Shown here piece after piece: positions 17,677 to 28,400 of a DNA stretch of 40,298 bases (positions are counted from its first letter, which is position 1; each line of letters opens with the position of its first letter). This stretch comes from Clostridia bacterium (GTDB lineage Bacteria; Bacillota; Clostridia; Oscillospirales; Acutalibacteraceae), in NCBI GenBank assembly GCA_017473165.1, contig JAFUNA010000030.1, positions 1 to 40,298 of the forward strand. Direction: 5' to 3'. The notes beneath the pieces are model-generated. The model had not been told where the DNA came from. It worked only from the letters and a program-made list of their open reading frames with translations, and made no database searches. Both the position numbers and the translations under genes were made by a program.

Positions 17677-19033
17677 AGAAAAATACAGACAGCAAATGAA
17701 TGAAGTGAGTTTCAACAAAAATTTTGAGAAAGAAACGGTTGAATTACTGAAATCTGCGGCGGAAAGAAAGGAAAAAAGAGTTATGAAAAAGCCTGTAAAA
17801 ATTCTTGTTGCCGCTGTACTTGCCGTTGCGGTTTTATCGGTCACCGCTTTTGCGATTTCGGAACTGCTTTCCGCCCGTGACGTTGCCGAAAAGCTTGGTG
17901 AAAACTATGTTGCCGAGTCCTTCGACAGGCAGAATTTCACCCCCGAAACCGTAACCGATAAGGGCTACACGGTAAGCTTCCTCGGTGTTGTGAAAGGGGA
18001 GAGGTTTGAAGCCGAAAACATCAAAGCGGACTGCAGCTATTTTGTTGTTTCCGTTGCTTCTGCCGACGGCTCCGCACTTTCGCTCGTTGACGGAAATCCC
18101 CTCGGAATGTCGGTTATCATTGAGGGCTATCCTGCATGGAAAATCAATAGCTGGTCGCTCAATACAAATGCAACTGGAACGGAAGAAAACGGAGTTCTTT
18201 ATTATCTGTATGAATGCGAAAATCTTGAGATTTTTGCCGATAAAAACGTTTATCTTGCAGTCTATGAGGGATTTGTTCCCGGTCTTGATACAATCAACAT
18301 GAAGGAAAACGGCGAATTTGAGTTTGTCAAAACCTACAGCGGATTTAAAGCCATGTTCAAGCTTCCTCTTGACCCGTCAAAGGCAGACCCCGAAGCAGCA
18401 AACGAACTTCTTAAGGAATATTTCGAGGATGAAAATGCACATCTCAAATATAAAGATGAAGCAGTTCAGATTGCAGACGGAAAACAGATTATTTCGGAAG
18501 AATACGGCTTTATCGAAAGAAGCGAGGATAATGAAAAAGGGGAGTATATAATCGATTATCTCGGAAGAAAAAGCGGAACAGATATCGGAGTTACGGAAGA
18601 TGAAGAATATGAGTTTTATGTTTATTCCGTGAGAAAATCTGACGGCACACCGCTGACAATAACCGATGTTCCTCTTGAAATTCAGCCTGTTATCAAGGGC
18701 TGTCCCGTTTGGGCTGTGAACGGTTATAAGCTTAACATTTCAGGAAGCATAAAAGAAGAAAACGGAGCGTTGCTTTATATGTTCCACTGCGATGATTTGG
18801 ACTTGTTTGCGGATCGTGACGTGTATCTTTTTGCACTCGAAAGCGGAGCACCGTATCTTGAAATTATTGAACTACAGAATGACGGAACGTTCGTAATTTC
18901 GGACGAATATGAGGGCTGGGGTACAATATTCGAAATGCAACTTGATAAAGCAAATGCGGATAAAGAAAAAGCGGACAAGATTATTTCTCAACTCATGCCA
19001 AAAGCAAGCGAGAAGTGGAGCATAACAAAATAA
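17666..19033 (+). CDS. Membrane anti-sigma-like protein with duplicated ectodomain
   Basis: This 455-residue protein has a short cytoplasmic part (about 1-45, MSFEEKYRQQMNEVSFNKNF), one membrane helix (about 46-64, KILVAAVLAVAVLSVTAFAI) and a large outer part. The outer part holds two related units of about 150 residues. Each has a YTVSFLG- or YIIDYLG-type strand, a paired GYPAWKINSWSLN / GCPVWAVNGYKLN segment, LYYLYECENLEIFADKNVYL / LLYMFHCDDLDLFADRDVYL, and an end in ADPEAANELL / ADKEKADKII. The overlap with the sigma gene suggests it holds that factor at the membrane. The zinc-binding anti-sigma motif is not visible, so it is anti-sigma by context. Confidence 0.75.
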   Translation: MSFEEKYRQQMNEVSFNKNFEKETVELLKSAAERKEKRVMKKPVKILVAAVLAVAVLSVTAFAISELLSARDVAEKLGENYVAESFDRQNFTPETVTDKGYTVSFLGVVKGERFEAENIKADCSYFVVSVASADGSALSLVDGNPLGMSVIIEGYPAWKINSWSLNTNATGTEENGVLYYLYECENLEIFADKNVYLAVYEGFVPGLDTINMKENGEFEFVKTYSGFKAMFKLPLDPSKADPEAANELLKEYFEDENAHLKYKDEAVQIADGKQIISEEYGFIERSEDNEKGEYIIDYLGRKSGTDIGVTEDEEYEFYVYSVRKSDGTPLTITDVPLEIQPVIKGCPVWAVNGYKLNISGSIKEENGALLYMFHCDDLDLFADRDVYLFALESGAPYLEIIELQNDGTFVISDEYEGWGTIFEMQLDKANADKEKADKIISQLMPKASEKWSITK

Positions 19034-19041
19034 AGTCTGAA

Positions 19042-19068
19042 GCCCGCCGTTCAAACAGTACGGCGGGC
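19042..19068 (+). other. GC-rich hairpin after the anti-sigma-like gene
   Basis: GCCCGCCGT (19042-19050) pairs perfectly with ACGGCGGGC (19060-19068). There is no T tract, so it is a possible factor-dependent terminator or mRNA-end stabiliser. Confidence 0.5.
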
Positions 19069-19130
19069 AGCATCTTAAAATATGAAGAAAAAGACGATAA
19101 AAAATATTTGAATAAAATTAAAAATAAGTC

Positions 19131-19158
19131 TTGACATTTTCGGTTTCTGTGATATAAT
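19131..19158 (+). promoter_or_regulatory. Promoter of tRNA-Pro
   Basis: Consensus TTGACA (19131-19136) and TATAAT (19153-19158) are 16 bp apart, about 43 bases ahead of the mature tRNA. This is a strong housekeeping promoter. Confidence 0.9.
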
Positions 19159-19201
19159 AGCATTCGTTGAGTTACGAAACCGTAACCCAAAAACAGAATA
19201 T

Positions 19202-19277
19202 CCGGGTGTGGCGCAGTTGGGAGCGCGCTTGACTGGGGGTCAAGAGGCCGTGAGTTCAAGTCTCGCCACTCGGACCA
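19202..19277 (+). tRNA. tRNA-Pro (anticodon GGG)
   Basis: This 76-base cloverleaf has the acceptor stem CCGGGTG/CACTCGG with discriminator A and an encoded CCA end. The D stem is GCGC/GCGC. The anticodon arm CTTGA-CTGGGGG-TCAAG gives anticodon GGG at 19235-19237. The T loop contains TTCAAGT. It reads CCC codons, and CCU by wobble. Confidence 0.95.
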
Positions 19278-19278
19278 T

Positions 19279-19322
19279 AGTGAGTGTTCATAACACAAGT
19301 GAACACTCACTTTTCTTTTTTT
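19279..19322 (+). terminator. Terminator of tRNA-Pro
   Basis: AGTGAGTGTTCA pairs perfectly with TGAACACTCACT and is followed by TTTTCTTTTTTT, directly after the tRNA. Confidence 0.92.
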
Positions 19323-19361
19323 ACATTTCCTCATAGTTAATTTAATATATTGTTATGTATC

Positions 19362-19388
19362 GAGCAGGTTTGTAGCCTGCTCTTTTTT
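19362..19388 (+). terminator. Hairpin terminator beside the recombinase stop codon
   Basis: GAGCAGG (19362-19368) pairs with CCTGCTC (19376-19382), followed by a T run on the plus strand. It may stop transcription from the tRNA side entering the recombinase in antisense, and it may mark the left edge of the accessory region. Confidence 0.7.
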
Positions 19389-19389
19389 A

Positions 19390-20987
19390 TTATGCCGTGA
19401 GATATTCCACGGCTACGCCTTGCCTTGCTTCAAGAACTACGTTTTCCTCCTTGACGGGATTTTCAATCACTCCGAAAAAGCGGTAATGAATAATAATTCT
19501 TTGCGTTCTGTTTTTACCCTTACCTTCAATGGAGTATACTTCAATTTTTTCAACCAGTTCGTTCAAAAGTGCCGGCGTAAGTGTTTCCATCTGCATAAAC
19601 TTGCGAACAGCCGTTGTGAACTGTTCTTTGCTTGTGCGAAGGTTTTCCGTTTCGGCGAGTTTATCACGGTATTGCTTGATTTTAACTTTCAGTTCATCTC
19701 GCTCTGCTTCATATTTTTGCGAGAGCTGCATAAAGCTTTCTTCATTGACAATTCCGTTAATGTGCTTCTCAAAGAGTTTTTCATACATCACGGCAACCTC
19801 TTTTGTTCTTGCGATTGATTTATCAATACTGCTTTCAAGAAACTTCTGCTGATTGAGTATGCTTTTATTGGTCTTTGCTTCAAGAATATCTGCGAAGGCT
19901 TCTTCATCTTCAATAAGAAAGCTTGCAAGGCTTCTGAGTTCATGCATCACAATCTGCTCCAAAGAGTCTGCCCTGACATAATGTGTACCCTCACAAGTGC
20001 CTCTGCGACCTTTGTAGTTGGAACACATAAAATATTTGATATCAGTATTAGGATGATTAACATTGAACCATAAGGGACTTTCGCAATCGGCACAGTATAA
20101 CAATCCGCAAAACATATTCTTTTCAGCGTGTTCGGGATTTGGGGCTCTGCGTTTACCTTTTGCTTTCATCTTCTGAACAGTTTCAAAGGTGTTTCTGTCA
20201 ATTATGGGCTCGTGAACATTCTTGAATATCTTCCAGTTCTCTTCGGGATTCTGAAGTCTTTTCTTGTTCTTGAAGTTCTTTGAGTAAGTTTTGAAATTGA
20301 TGACATCACCGCAGTATTCCTGTTGTGCAAGAATCTTCTGTACTGTTGTCTTACACCATTTATACGGGTCAGGCTGAGTTTTCTTACCGCCCTTGTTAAG
20401 ACCTTTACTCTGCCAATATGCCATCGGTATCATCACTTTGTTTTCCTGAAGTATTCGGGCAATAGTTTCATTGCCTTTACCTTCAATGCACATTGCAAAG
20501 ATACTCTTGACTACTTCCGCAGCTTCGGTATCAACAATCCATTTCTTTTTGTTTTGCGGGTCTTTCATATACCCGTAAGGCGGTTGAGATAACGGCTCGC
20601 CGAGATTACCTCTTATACGGTGTGAGCAACGAACCTTTCTTGAAATATCCCTTGCATACATCTCATTCATAATATTTTTGAATGGTGCAATTTCGTTGTC
20701 ACCGTCATTACTGTCAACCAAGTCATTGACTGCTATGAATCTGATGTTGTGCTCGGGAAAGAAGTTATCCGTATAGTGACCGACAGAAACATAATCTCTA
20801 CCGAGACGGGATAAGTCTTTTACTATTACTGTTGTAACAAATCCCATTTCAATATCTTCAAGCATAGCCTGAAAACCGGGTCTGTTGAAATTTGTTCCCG
20901 TATAGCCGTCATCAACATAGAACTTGGTATTGGTCAGCTTCAAGTCCTTTGCCTTCTGAGCGAGCAATTTTTTCTGAGATGTGATTT
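19390..20987 (-). pseudogene. Large serine recombinase, 5'-truncated
   Basis: About 532 codons of a large serine recombinase remain. The frame starts in mid-domain at about 20987 (QITSQKKLLAQKAKDLKL) right after a stop codon. The first 15-25 residues, which hold the catalytic serine (normally Y-x-R-x-S), are gone. What remains includes DDGYTGTNFNRPGFQAMLED, the VIVKDLSRLGRDY motif, the recombinase domain (LSQPPYGY), a zinc ribbon (CGLLYCADC and MCSNYKGRRGTC) and a C-terminal coiled coil. No plausible ATG exists; only a TTG at 20967 begins an open frame. The product could bind att-site DNA but should not cut it. Its location near tRNA-Pro suggests the end of a decayed integrative element. Confidence 0.85.
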
Positions 20988-21042
20988 GTCAAGGGTATTT
21001 TCTTCAAAAAGTTTATATTGAATGGATACATTGTAATAATAT

Positions 21043-21073
21043 AGCCCTCAACCCATTATTTGAGTTGAGGGCT
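21043..21073 (-). other. Hairpin after the accessory lipoprotein gene
   Basis: AGCCCTCAAC (21043-21052) pairs with GTTGAGGGCT (21064-21073). On the minus strand it follows the lipoprotein stop by 16 bases, but the T tract is weak (TATATTATT). It is a probable but imperfect terminator. Confidence 0.55.
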
Positions 21074-21088
21074 GCTTGTTATTAAGCG

Positions 21089-21880
21089 CTACTTATCAAG
21101 AGTTAAATTAGTGATTATTGATACAAAATAATCACTCAACTCTTTTGGAACATTAATAATCAGTGTCTTATCTTCTGGCATTACCTCGTAATATCTGTAA
21201 ACAAGAACGTTGTCTAAGATGCTAAATGATTTGGCATCTACAGAAAATAAGCCATCATTGCTTGACATTTTGAAACGGTATGCTCTATCTCCAAGACTTG
21301 ATGTTGAAACCGCTTTTGCATTTTTTGTTCCTGCGAAATCATTTGGATCATATTCGTTTTCTTCGCAGTAGGCTAAAAGTTCATTGAGCTTTACGATGTC
21401 CAGTTTCTCCACATCAAATGTTTCAGTTGAAACACCATTTGTTTTAACAACACATTGATATGTAAAATTGTTAGAGTCGGAATAGTATTTCTTTAATTCT
21501 TGCCATTGTTCATCACGACAATAAACACTTTCGGGTGCGCCAACAACTTCGGAGTTTACATTGTATAGTAAGTCGTATTTAGTTCCTTCTATACGGTGAT
21601 ATTGACCTGTAGTATCTTTAAGAATTGCCTCATCACCATACTTAAGATTTCTCAGTGTCAAATCGCCTTGGAACTTGTTACGATAAAGGACACCATCAAC
21701 CATAATTGCGGTTGTACCTACTGTAGATTCGTTGTATTCTTCTACAACAATCGAGTCGTGTTCACTAGTCAAGGAATGGTTATCTGTGTTAGAATTAGAT
21801 GGGTTATCTTGATTTATTGCACACGATGATAGCCAAAGCATTATTATAACACATATCAAGAATAATTTAACTTTTTTCAT
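21089..21880 (-). CDS. Lipoprotein of the RHS cassette
   Basis: This 263-residue protein has a lipoprotein signal (MKKVKLFLICVIIMLWLSSC, lipobox L-S-S-C at Cys 20) and a Ser/Asn-rich linker. The mature part has no motif I recognise; it includes VDGVLYRNKFQGDL and a C-terminal EDKTLIINVPKELSDYFV. The ATG at 21880 has AAGGTG upstream, and the GTG three codons earlier overlaps that site. It is third in the minus-strand run after the RHS and DUF5104-like genes, separated by a 132-base gap with a hairpin. It could be a second protective or anchoring factor; that is inference. Confidence 0.7.
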   Translation of the reverse strand: MKKVKLFLICVIIMLWLSSCAINQDNPSNSNTDNHSLTSEHDSIVVEEYNESTVGTTAIMVDGVLYRNKFQGDLTLRNLKYGDEAILKDTTGQYHRIEGTKYDLLYNVNSEVVGAPESVYCRDEQWQELKKYYSDSNNFTYQCVVKTNGVSTETFDVEKLDIVKLNELLAYCEENEYDPNDFAGTKNAKAVSTSSLGDRAYRFKMSSNDGLFSVDAKSFSILDNVLVYRYYEVMPEDKTLIINVPKELSDYFVSIITNLTLDK

Positions 21881-21908
21881 ACTATACACCTTTTATAGTT
21901 TTAATTCG

Positions 21909-21938
21909 TTCCCTGCTTTCTTATATAAAAGCAGGGAA
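21909..21938 (-). other. Intercistronic hairpin in the RHS cassette
   Basis: TTCCCTGCTTT (21909-21919) pairs with AAAGCAGGGAA (21928-21938) between the DUF5104-like and lipoprotein genes. The minus-strand tail is not a clean T run, so it could partly terminate the message or stabilise the upstream part. Confidence 0.5.
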
Positions 21939-22012
21939 TGTTGAGAAAACTTAATCTTGAGTAATAGTAACTTATATGTTGATAAACTTATGGATATACA
22001 AACAAGAAACGG

Positions 22013-22498
22013 TTAAGTTGTTGGCGTGTAAATTGTTTTTATTTGGTTAAAATCGGTGTCTATTAATCGTAATGTTTTCATACCAACTTTTTGGGGATTA
22101 CTTGTATTAACTATAACCCACGAAACACAAACCAAATATTCTTTTCCCGTATCAGTTTTTATTAAAATTTTCCAACTCTTATCTTTAATTGACACACCAT
22201 TATTGGAATATTCTCCATCGCCGCCACTTCCGTGTTCTTGGTATTCTATGATATCACCGTCAATAGCAGCAATTAACTCTTTAATTTTTTGATTGAGGTT
22301 TTCTCCATTTTCTTTTGTGTGTTGCGAAAGCATTGCTTCAATTGTATCTGCATCATTATTGTTTATAGCTTCAACAATCGTGTCGGTAATTGCATCTTCA
22401 CCTAAAAATGTAAGGTTTTGATAATTTGAAAGCAAAAAACCGCTATTAGGGAAAATGGTTAAAAGAACCGCTAAAATAGTAACTATAATTTTTGTCAT
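22013..22498 (-). CDS. DUF5104-like secreted protein, candidate immunity partner of the RHS protein
   Basis: This 161-residue protein begins with a signal or anchor segment (MTKIIVTILAVLLTIFPNSG). The body matches what I recall of DUF5104: an N-terminal helical part (DAITDTIVEAINNNDADTIEAML), then AIDGDIIEYQEHGSGGDGEY, ILIKTDTGKEYLV, and VNTSNPQKVGMKTLRLID. The family has no established activity. Its ATG overlaps the TGA of the RHS gene (ATGA), which implies coupled translation. A small secreted protein fused this tightly to the end of a toxin-type gene is the pattern of an immunity protein, but this is inference from position. Confidence 0.75.
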   Translation of the reverse strand: MTKIIVTILAVLLTIFPNSGFLLSNYQNLTFLGEDAITDTIVEAINNNDADTIEAMLSQHTKENGENLNQKIKELIAAIDGDIIEYQEHGSGGDGEYSNNGVSIKDKSWKILIKTDTGKEYLVCVSWVIVNTSNPQKVGMKTLRLIDTDFNQIKTIYTPTT

Positions 22499-25400
22499 GA
22501 TTCTATCTCCTCATTTTTATATTCAATATAAAATTGATATCCGTTATCGCTGTATTCGCGACAAGGCGCATTATCGCAAACACACTGGGTAGGATGTCTA
22601 TCACAGTATTCGGTTCTACTAGCCTTTACCGGTGTAGGGGCCCATTCTATCTCTTCCCAGTCTTTTTCGTTCTTTTTTATGTCAACACCAGTTTTATAAA
22701 AGTTGGTCATCAATAAATCTGCGTCATAATCACCATTTGTTACAAAGTTGGCTTTAACATTTACATCAATCCAGTTTACGTTTGGATGCTGAATTGCGGG
22801 AGAGAATGAACATACCCACCAATTTCTTTGTGTAAGATTATTAAGAGTTAATGGCAATAATCCGTTTAAGGTTCTATACTTAATGTCCATGTTAACATCA
22901 AGAACTAAATTTACATCCACTTCATAGAAATTGTTATCGTATTGCTCTTTGGTATTTGCAACATAAATTCCAATTTCTGCACCTGCGCCAAGATTCCAAT
23001 AGTCACCTTTCCAAATCCATACAACAAAGTACTTGATATTTTCGCCAGAACCCGTTGTGAATTTGTATCTTTGTCTGTAAATCGGACCGCCTAAACTAAA
23101 TGCTGAATCATAAATTGTATCATAACCAACTCTGCTCTGCCACATAGGTTTACCCGATATTGTTGTATATGCAGTGAAGATTGATGGACAATTTTCATCT
23201 TCTTCGAATCCCAAAAAATAAGCTGCCCAAGGTGCACCAAAAGCCATGTTCACAGGCATAAAATGTCTTAATCCAGTAGGAACATTATATGTGTCACCGG
23301 AAATCGATGTTGTGTAATTCCCCAATGCTTCATATGCGCCAAACTCCAGTCCCGAAACTACACCTTCGACTATCGGATGTTGTAACGGGTCATCTCCAAG
23401 ATCTTCTTTTATTTCATCAAGAAGCAGGTTTGAAACAGGAGCTACAACCAAGGCTGTAACAGGTAAGATAGCCCAAGAAATTGCTTTACTAATTCTTCTT
23501 ATTGTATTACCTTTTTTATATTCTTCTTCTGTAATTGTTCCACTTGGATCTATATAAGAAACAGGGTCATTATTACAATAAGCATACATATTACTTCCTG
23601 TAATTGCATCGCCTGCAACAAACAAACTATCCGGACTGATAAATCTGCACCATTCGGGGTTGTAATATCTTGATTGGAGATAATACCAACTTGTTTCGGT
23701 ATCATAATAATAACCTCTGTAACGAATGGGGTTGATTGCTGCCATTTCTCCTGATGAATAAATTGTGTTGCCGTATGCATCATATCTGTATTTGGCAACA
23801 ACATTACCGTCTCCGTCAACAATGCCGGAAACATCATTCAAAAGATTTCTCAAATAGTAGTATGGCACTCCGTTATAAACAAAACCAACCACATTACCGT
23901 TTGCATCGTACTGGAAATCAATGGTGTTAGTGCCATCGGTCTGACGCATCAACAAATCACCTGAATAAAGATAATTGGTCGTTACGCCGTTAACTGTCTT
24001 TTGAACTCGATTACTTTGTGAATCATATACATAACTGATGTTTTTACCGTTACCTGTTATGCCGGCAAGCTGCGTACCTCTCTGCCAAGTGTAATTATAA
24101 CCATCAAAAGTAAGCGGATTACCATTAGCATCATATGTAATAGTTTTGCCATCAAAAGCGGTTAATTGGTCTTTCCAGTTTTCGTTACCGTAAGTAAATG
24201 TATGGATTGGTTCATACCAAATACCCGTAGAAGTAATATTTCCGGCGGAATCATAAGAATATACGTACAAATCCTCTGATGTGTAGTTTTCTATAACCCT
24301 GCCCAATCCATCATATATATAGTCAAAAGATTGAGCATCTACACCTTCATAGCTATAATAGAAACTTCCATCATCATTATACTCAAAGTAATAAACCTGA
24401 AGATGATCGCCGTCTTTGGTTTCATCAATAATTTCTTCAATCTGATTGCTGGTAGTAGCTACACCATTAGTGGCTCCATCTTTATATTTGATTGTTCTGA
24501 TAACAGGACCGTATGAATAGCTTTCAACTCTGCCAAAGTCATCATAGTTATAATGAATCAATGTGTTATCAAGAGTGTCAATAACAACATCTTCATGCAT
24601 ACCTTTTTCATTGGTATAGTATTTACCTGAATATATATTAACATTATCATCACTAAATGTCAAGCTTGCGAGAGAACCCGACCTATTGTAGTCATAAGTT
24701 GTTTGAGTACCGTCACTTCCGGTAACTCTAAATGGCAAATCGTAGAAAGCGTAATCATACTGATATGATATGTCTGTAACATTATCCACAGTTTTTGATA
24801 ATCTGTCGTTTTCGTTATAATAATATTCGGAAATCTGTGTGCCATTCCAAGAATCACCAACTAAGCGGTCACGACTGTCATAAATAGGAGTATAATAAGC
24901 ATTATTTGCATAAGTTACCTGTGACAACATTTGTCTGTCATTATACGAATTGGTTGCCAAAGTCTGTGTTCCGACTTTGCTTGAAGTAACCCGATTCTGA
25001 GAATCATACTCATATGAATAAGTTGTACCGTTCTTTGTAATGGTTTTGGGAAGATAATTTTCGTAAGTAAAGCTCGTTGTTGATTGAACTGAAGGTTCTG
25101 CCTCACCACTTGTTGAAAGCAGTTCATCTGTGTTGGGGTCATAGGTGTAAATTGTGGTGTTGCCGACAGAATCATCAACACTTGTTAAGAGACCTTTAGT
25201 GATGTTTTCTCCGCTTTCATCGTTGTCGTAAACATACAATGTAGTTACATCTGAAGCATCGGTATGTCCCTTAATATAGTTACCGTTTTGATAATAGGCG
25301 AAGGTTTCTGTCATTGTGATTTCCTCACCGTTTTCATCTGTGTATATTGTGGTTTGGTTTGTAACCTGACCGGCATCATTATATTCATATTCAATTCTTG

Positions 25401-28400
25401 TTCCAATGTTATTTGTAGTTGTTGTAACATTATGGTTATCGTCATATGAATATGTTGCAACAGTTTGTTCAACACCGCTTACAGTTTGAATAACTTCATC
25501 AACATCTGTATCGTTGCCATAATCATACGTTGTTTTGGTGCCTTCGTCGTTATAAACCGTTGTTGTTAAGCCACTATTTTCATCATAAGTGTAATGTTCA
25601 CCATAACTATCCACATAAACAAAAGTATCATCAATAGTGAAGCTATCAGTCTGATAATAATAACGGAAATACAAACGCAGATATTTGCAGCCTTCTTCAA
25701 GCGGCACATATGCAGCTTTCACCTGTCTCTCTTGACTTACATTTTTGTCAAAAGGAATAGTTACCGTTTTCATATAGTAGCCATCAGCATCATATAAATA
25801 TGCCATAATTTCAAATTTTCTGCTGTTACTTGTTCCACTTGTTGAATATGCGGCTACTTTTCCACCGATTATAAGTGAATCTCCCTCTTTGGCATTAACA
25901 TATACATCTTGGTATATAGTCTTGTATTTTGAAATGGAGCCGATCATCATATAAAAATTACGCCCTGCATCCTCAATATACTGAACACCATCTACAGAGT
26001 CCGCTCCAGAAGTTGTCCATCCATAAACGCTGCTGCCAGTACCTTTTGAAAAATCGCTGTTTTCAACAAGATTATAGTTACGAGCTCCACCGCTTTTTTC
26101 AACCTGAACATTATCAAATCGAACAATACCCTGAGCATCTACAATCTCAAGGAAAACATGGCAGTTGCTTATACTTCCGTTTGGCAATGTGACTGTATGG
26201 ATGAAACGCTCCCAACCGCTTGTTGAGCCAAGCCATCTTGACGAGGCGTTGTACCATGTTCCATCAATGCAATAAACTAAACCGAATGCTACACCGTTGT
26301 TACCATTCAGCTCAAGAGAATCAGGAATATTGATATCTACAGAAACCGTATATGTTTGTCCTGCTGTTGGTGTAAAGTCTTGTCCAATCTCAAATGTGCC
26401 AGAACTACTTGTCAATTCAAGTTGCATATAGTTGTTTCCGAGTGAACTGTTACCAACAACATCATCATAGCCCCAACTTCCGGTTGCTGTTTGTAAAGCA
26501 GACCAATACTCATTACCGCTTTCAAATCCGTGATTTTTTAGTGCGTTTGTAGAAATAGTTAAAAGTTCTGAAGAGTCTGTAATTTTATTAAAAGAAGTGG
26601 TATTTGCATCAGAACCATATACCGCATATTGAGTTTGATAGTCTTCGTTTGTTACACTTGTTACTCGTCCGTAGGTATCAAACAAGTATGTTCTAGAACA
26701 ATCTAATTCTTCTTGATATTTGTCAAAATAATTACTAACAACCGTATTTCCAGAAGCAATACCTGACTCGTTCTCTTCAATATATCTAAAAACCGAAAGA
26801 TTAACAAGCTTAGGAGATTTATCATATTGATTAACAGTTGAAATACGATAACCTCTATAGTATGAATAGCTAAATGTTAATGCACAATACGAACCATCAC
26901 AATTTGTAATCCTTGAAAGATTATATGACATATAGGTGAAAGTTGTTGTTTTACCATCGGGATATGTAATCTTTGTCAGATTTGCAGATGTAGATGTACT
27001 GTCATAAGTGTAAGTAATTACACGACCTGCGGGGTCAGTTATTGATATAAGTTGTCCATTAGAATTGTATTCCAAACTTGCAACCCTACCAACAGGGTCA
27101 GTTACCTTGGTGATTAAATTACCATTAAAAGTAAACGTCTGTGTGTTGCCGTTACTGTCAACAAGTTTATAAAGCTGACCTGCTGAATTGAAATATTTTT
27201 TATTATCCTGAGCATCACTTATAATATATTCTGACCCGTTTTTGGTCATAGTTTGGGTAGGGTTAAACTCTTCTGTATAAACTTCTCCGTTTTCCTCGTA
27301 ATAATGTGCCGTTCCATCGCCATCGTAGTGCTTGTACATACCAACAGAGCTGTCATAAGTCACCACTTCTTGAATGTTTAAGTGATATTTTTTACCAACA
27401 TTCATCCCGCTATATACTGTGCTGTATATGCTATCGGTGTTATTATTATGGATGTGAGAAATATTGATAGGAAGAAGATTACCGGTCATATTCAAATCAC
27501 TATGAGCATATGTAACACTACCGTTGTAAGGGTTAGCATACAAGGTGCCTGAACGTCCCATATCAACAGTTTCATATGTCCAATAATCTTCAAGACCGAT
27601 GTTATTATTATAATTTACAGTTACAGAGGGATGAAGAGATGCCGTGTCGTGGTCGCTTGAATAAAAAAGCGCCTGACTGTCTGCAGTTTCATCACTGTTT
27701 GTAATCATCAAACCGTTATTGGTGCGTCCCTCATACCAATTCTTAACGGCTTTTGTAATATTAAAGTTGTATGGATGACCATCAACATTCGATGTTTTGA
27801 ATGACACATAATCCAAATTTTTGATGGAAATATCATCGTGAGCCGCATTCTTTTCTGTAGGAACGGGTTGGTTATTCCAAGTTATAGAACTTTCCGACCA
27901 CGAATCCAATCCGGTTAAATCGAAGGCGAAAAGTTTCATAGCACTGCTGCCTTGATTTACATCATGTTGAGTAAAGGTTAAATTTGCATCGGTAACTACA
28001 CTTCCTTCCGGCAATTTGGGAAGTGTGAATTTTATATATGTTCGTCTGACATTAAGAGTTCCGTTACCGGCATATAAATACTTATACGAATCAAAATTCA
28101 TAATAGGTGTGTTTTTGTTTGCTGTTGCATCATAGAACGTAGAAGCGTTTGTTGAAAATGTGGGGTCAATGATAACAGGAAACTTTCGATTTTCGTCATT
28201 GATCCATTCTGCATTTGCTGTGACAGTAAGAATATTACCATTCAAACTCATTGTGACATCAAAGCTGGTTTCTTCGTTTGCGTCATACATATAGGGTGTT
28301 TCAATAGTAAACAAAGCCTCGTCATCATCTTTATTCTCATAGAGCTTTATTGAGCCATTGTCTTGTGCAACAGGGATAAGTCCGTCCAAATCAAGCTCGA

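Noticed and set aside
18993-19334. 113-codon minus-strand ORF covering the tRNA-Pro region.
   Set aside because: It reads across the tRNA in antisense (typical SEWRDLNSRPLDPQSSALPTAP artefact) and is not a gene.
19202-19400. tRNA-Pro 3' end as the attachment site of the neighbouring element.
   Set aside because: I could not find a second copy of the tRNA 3' end to the right of the recombinase, and large serine recombinases usually do not use tRNA ends.
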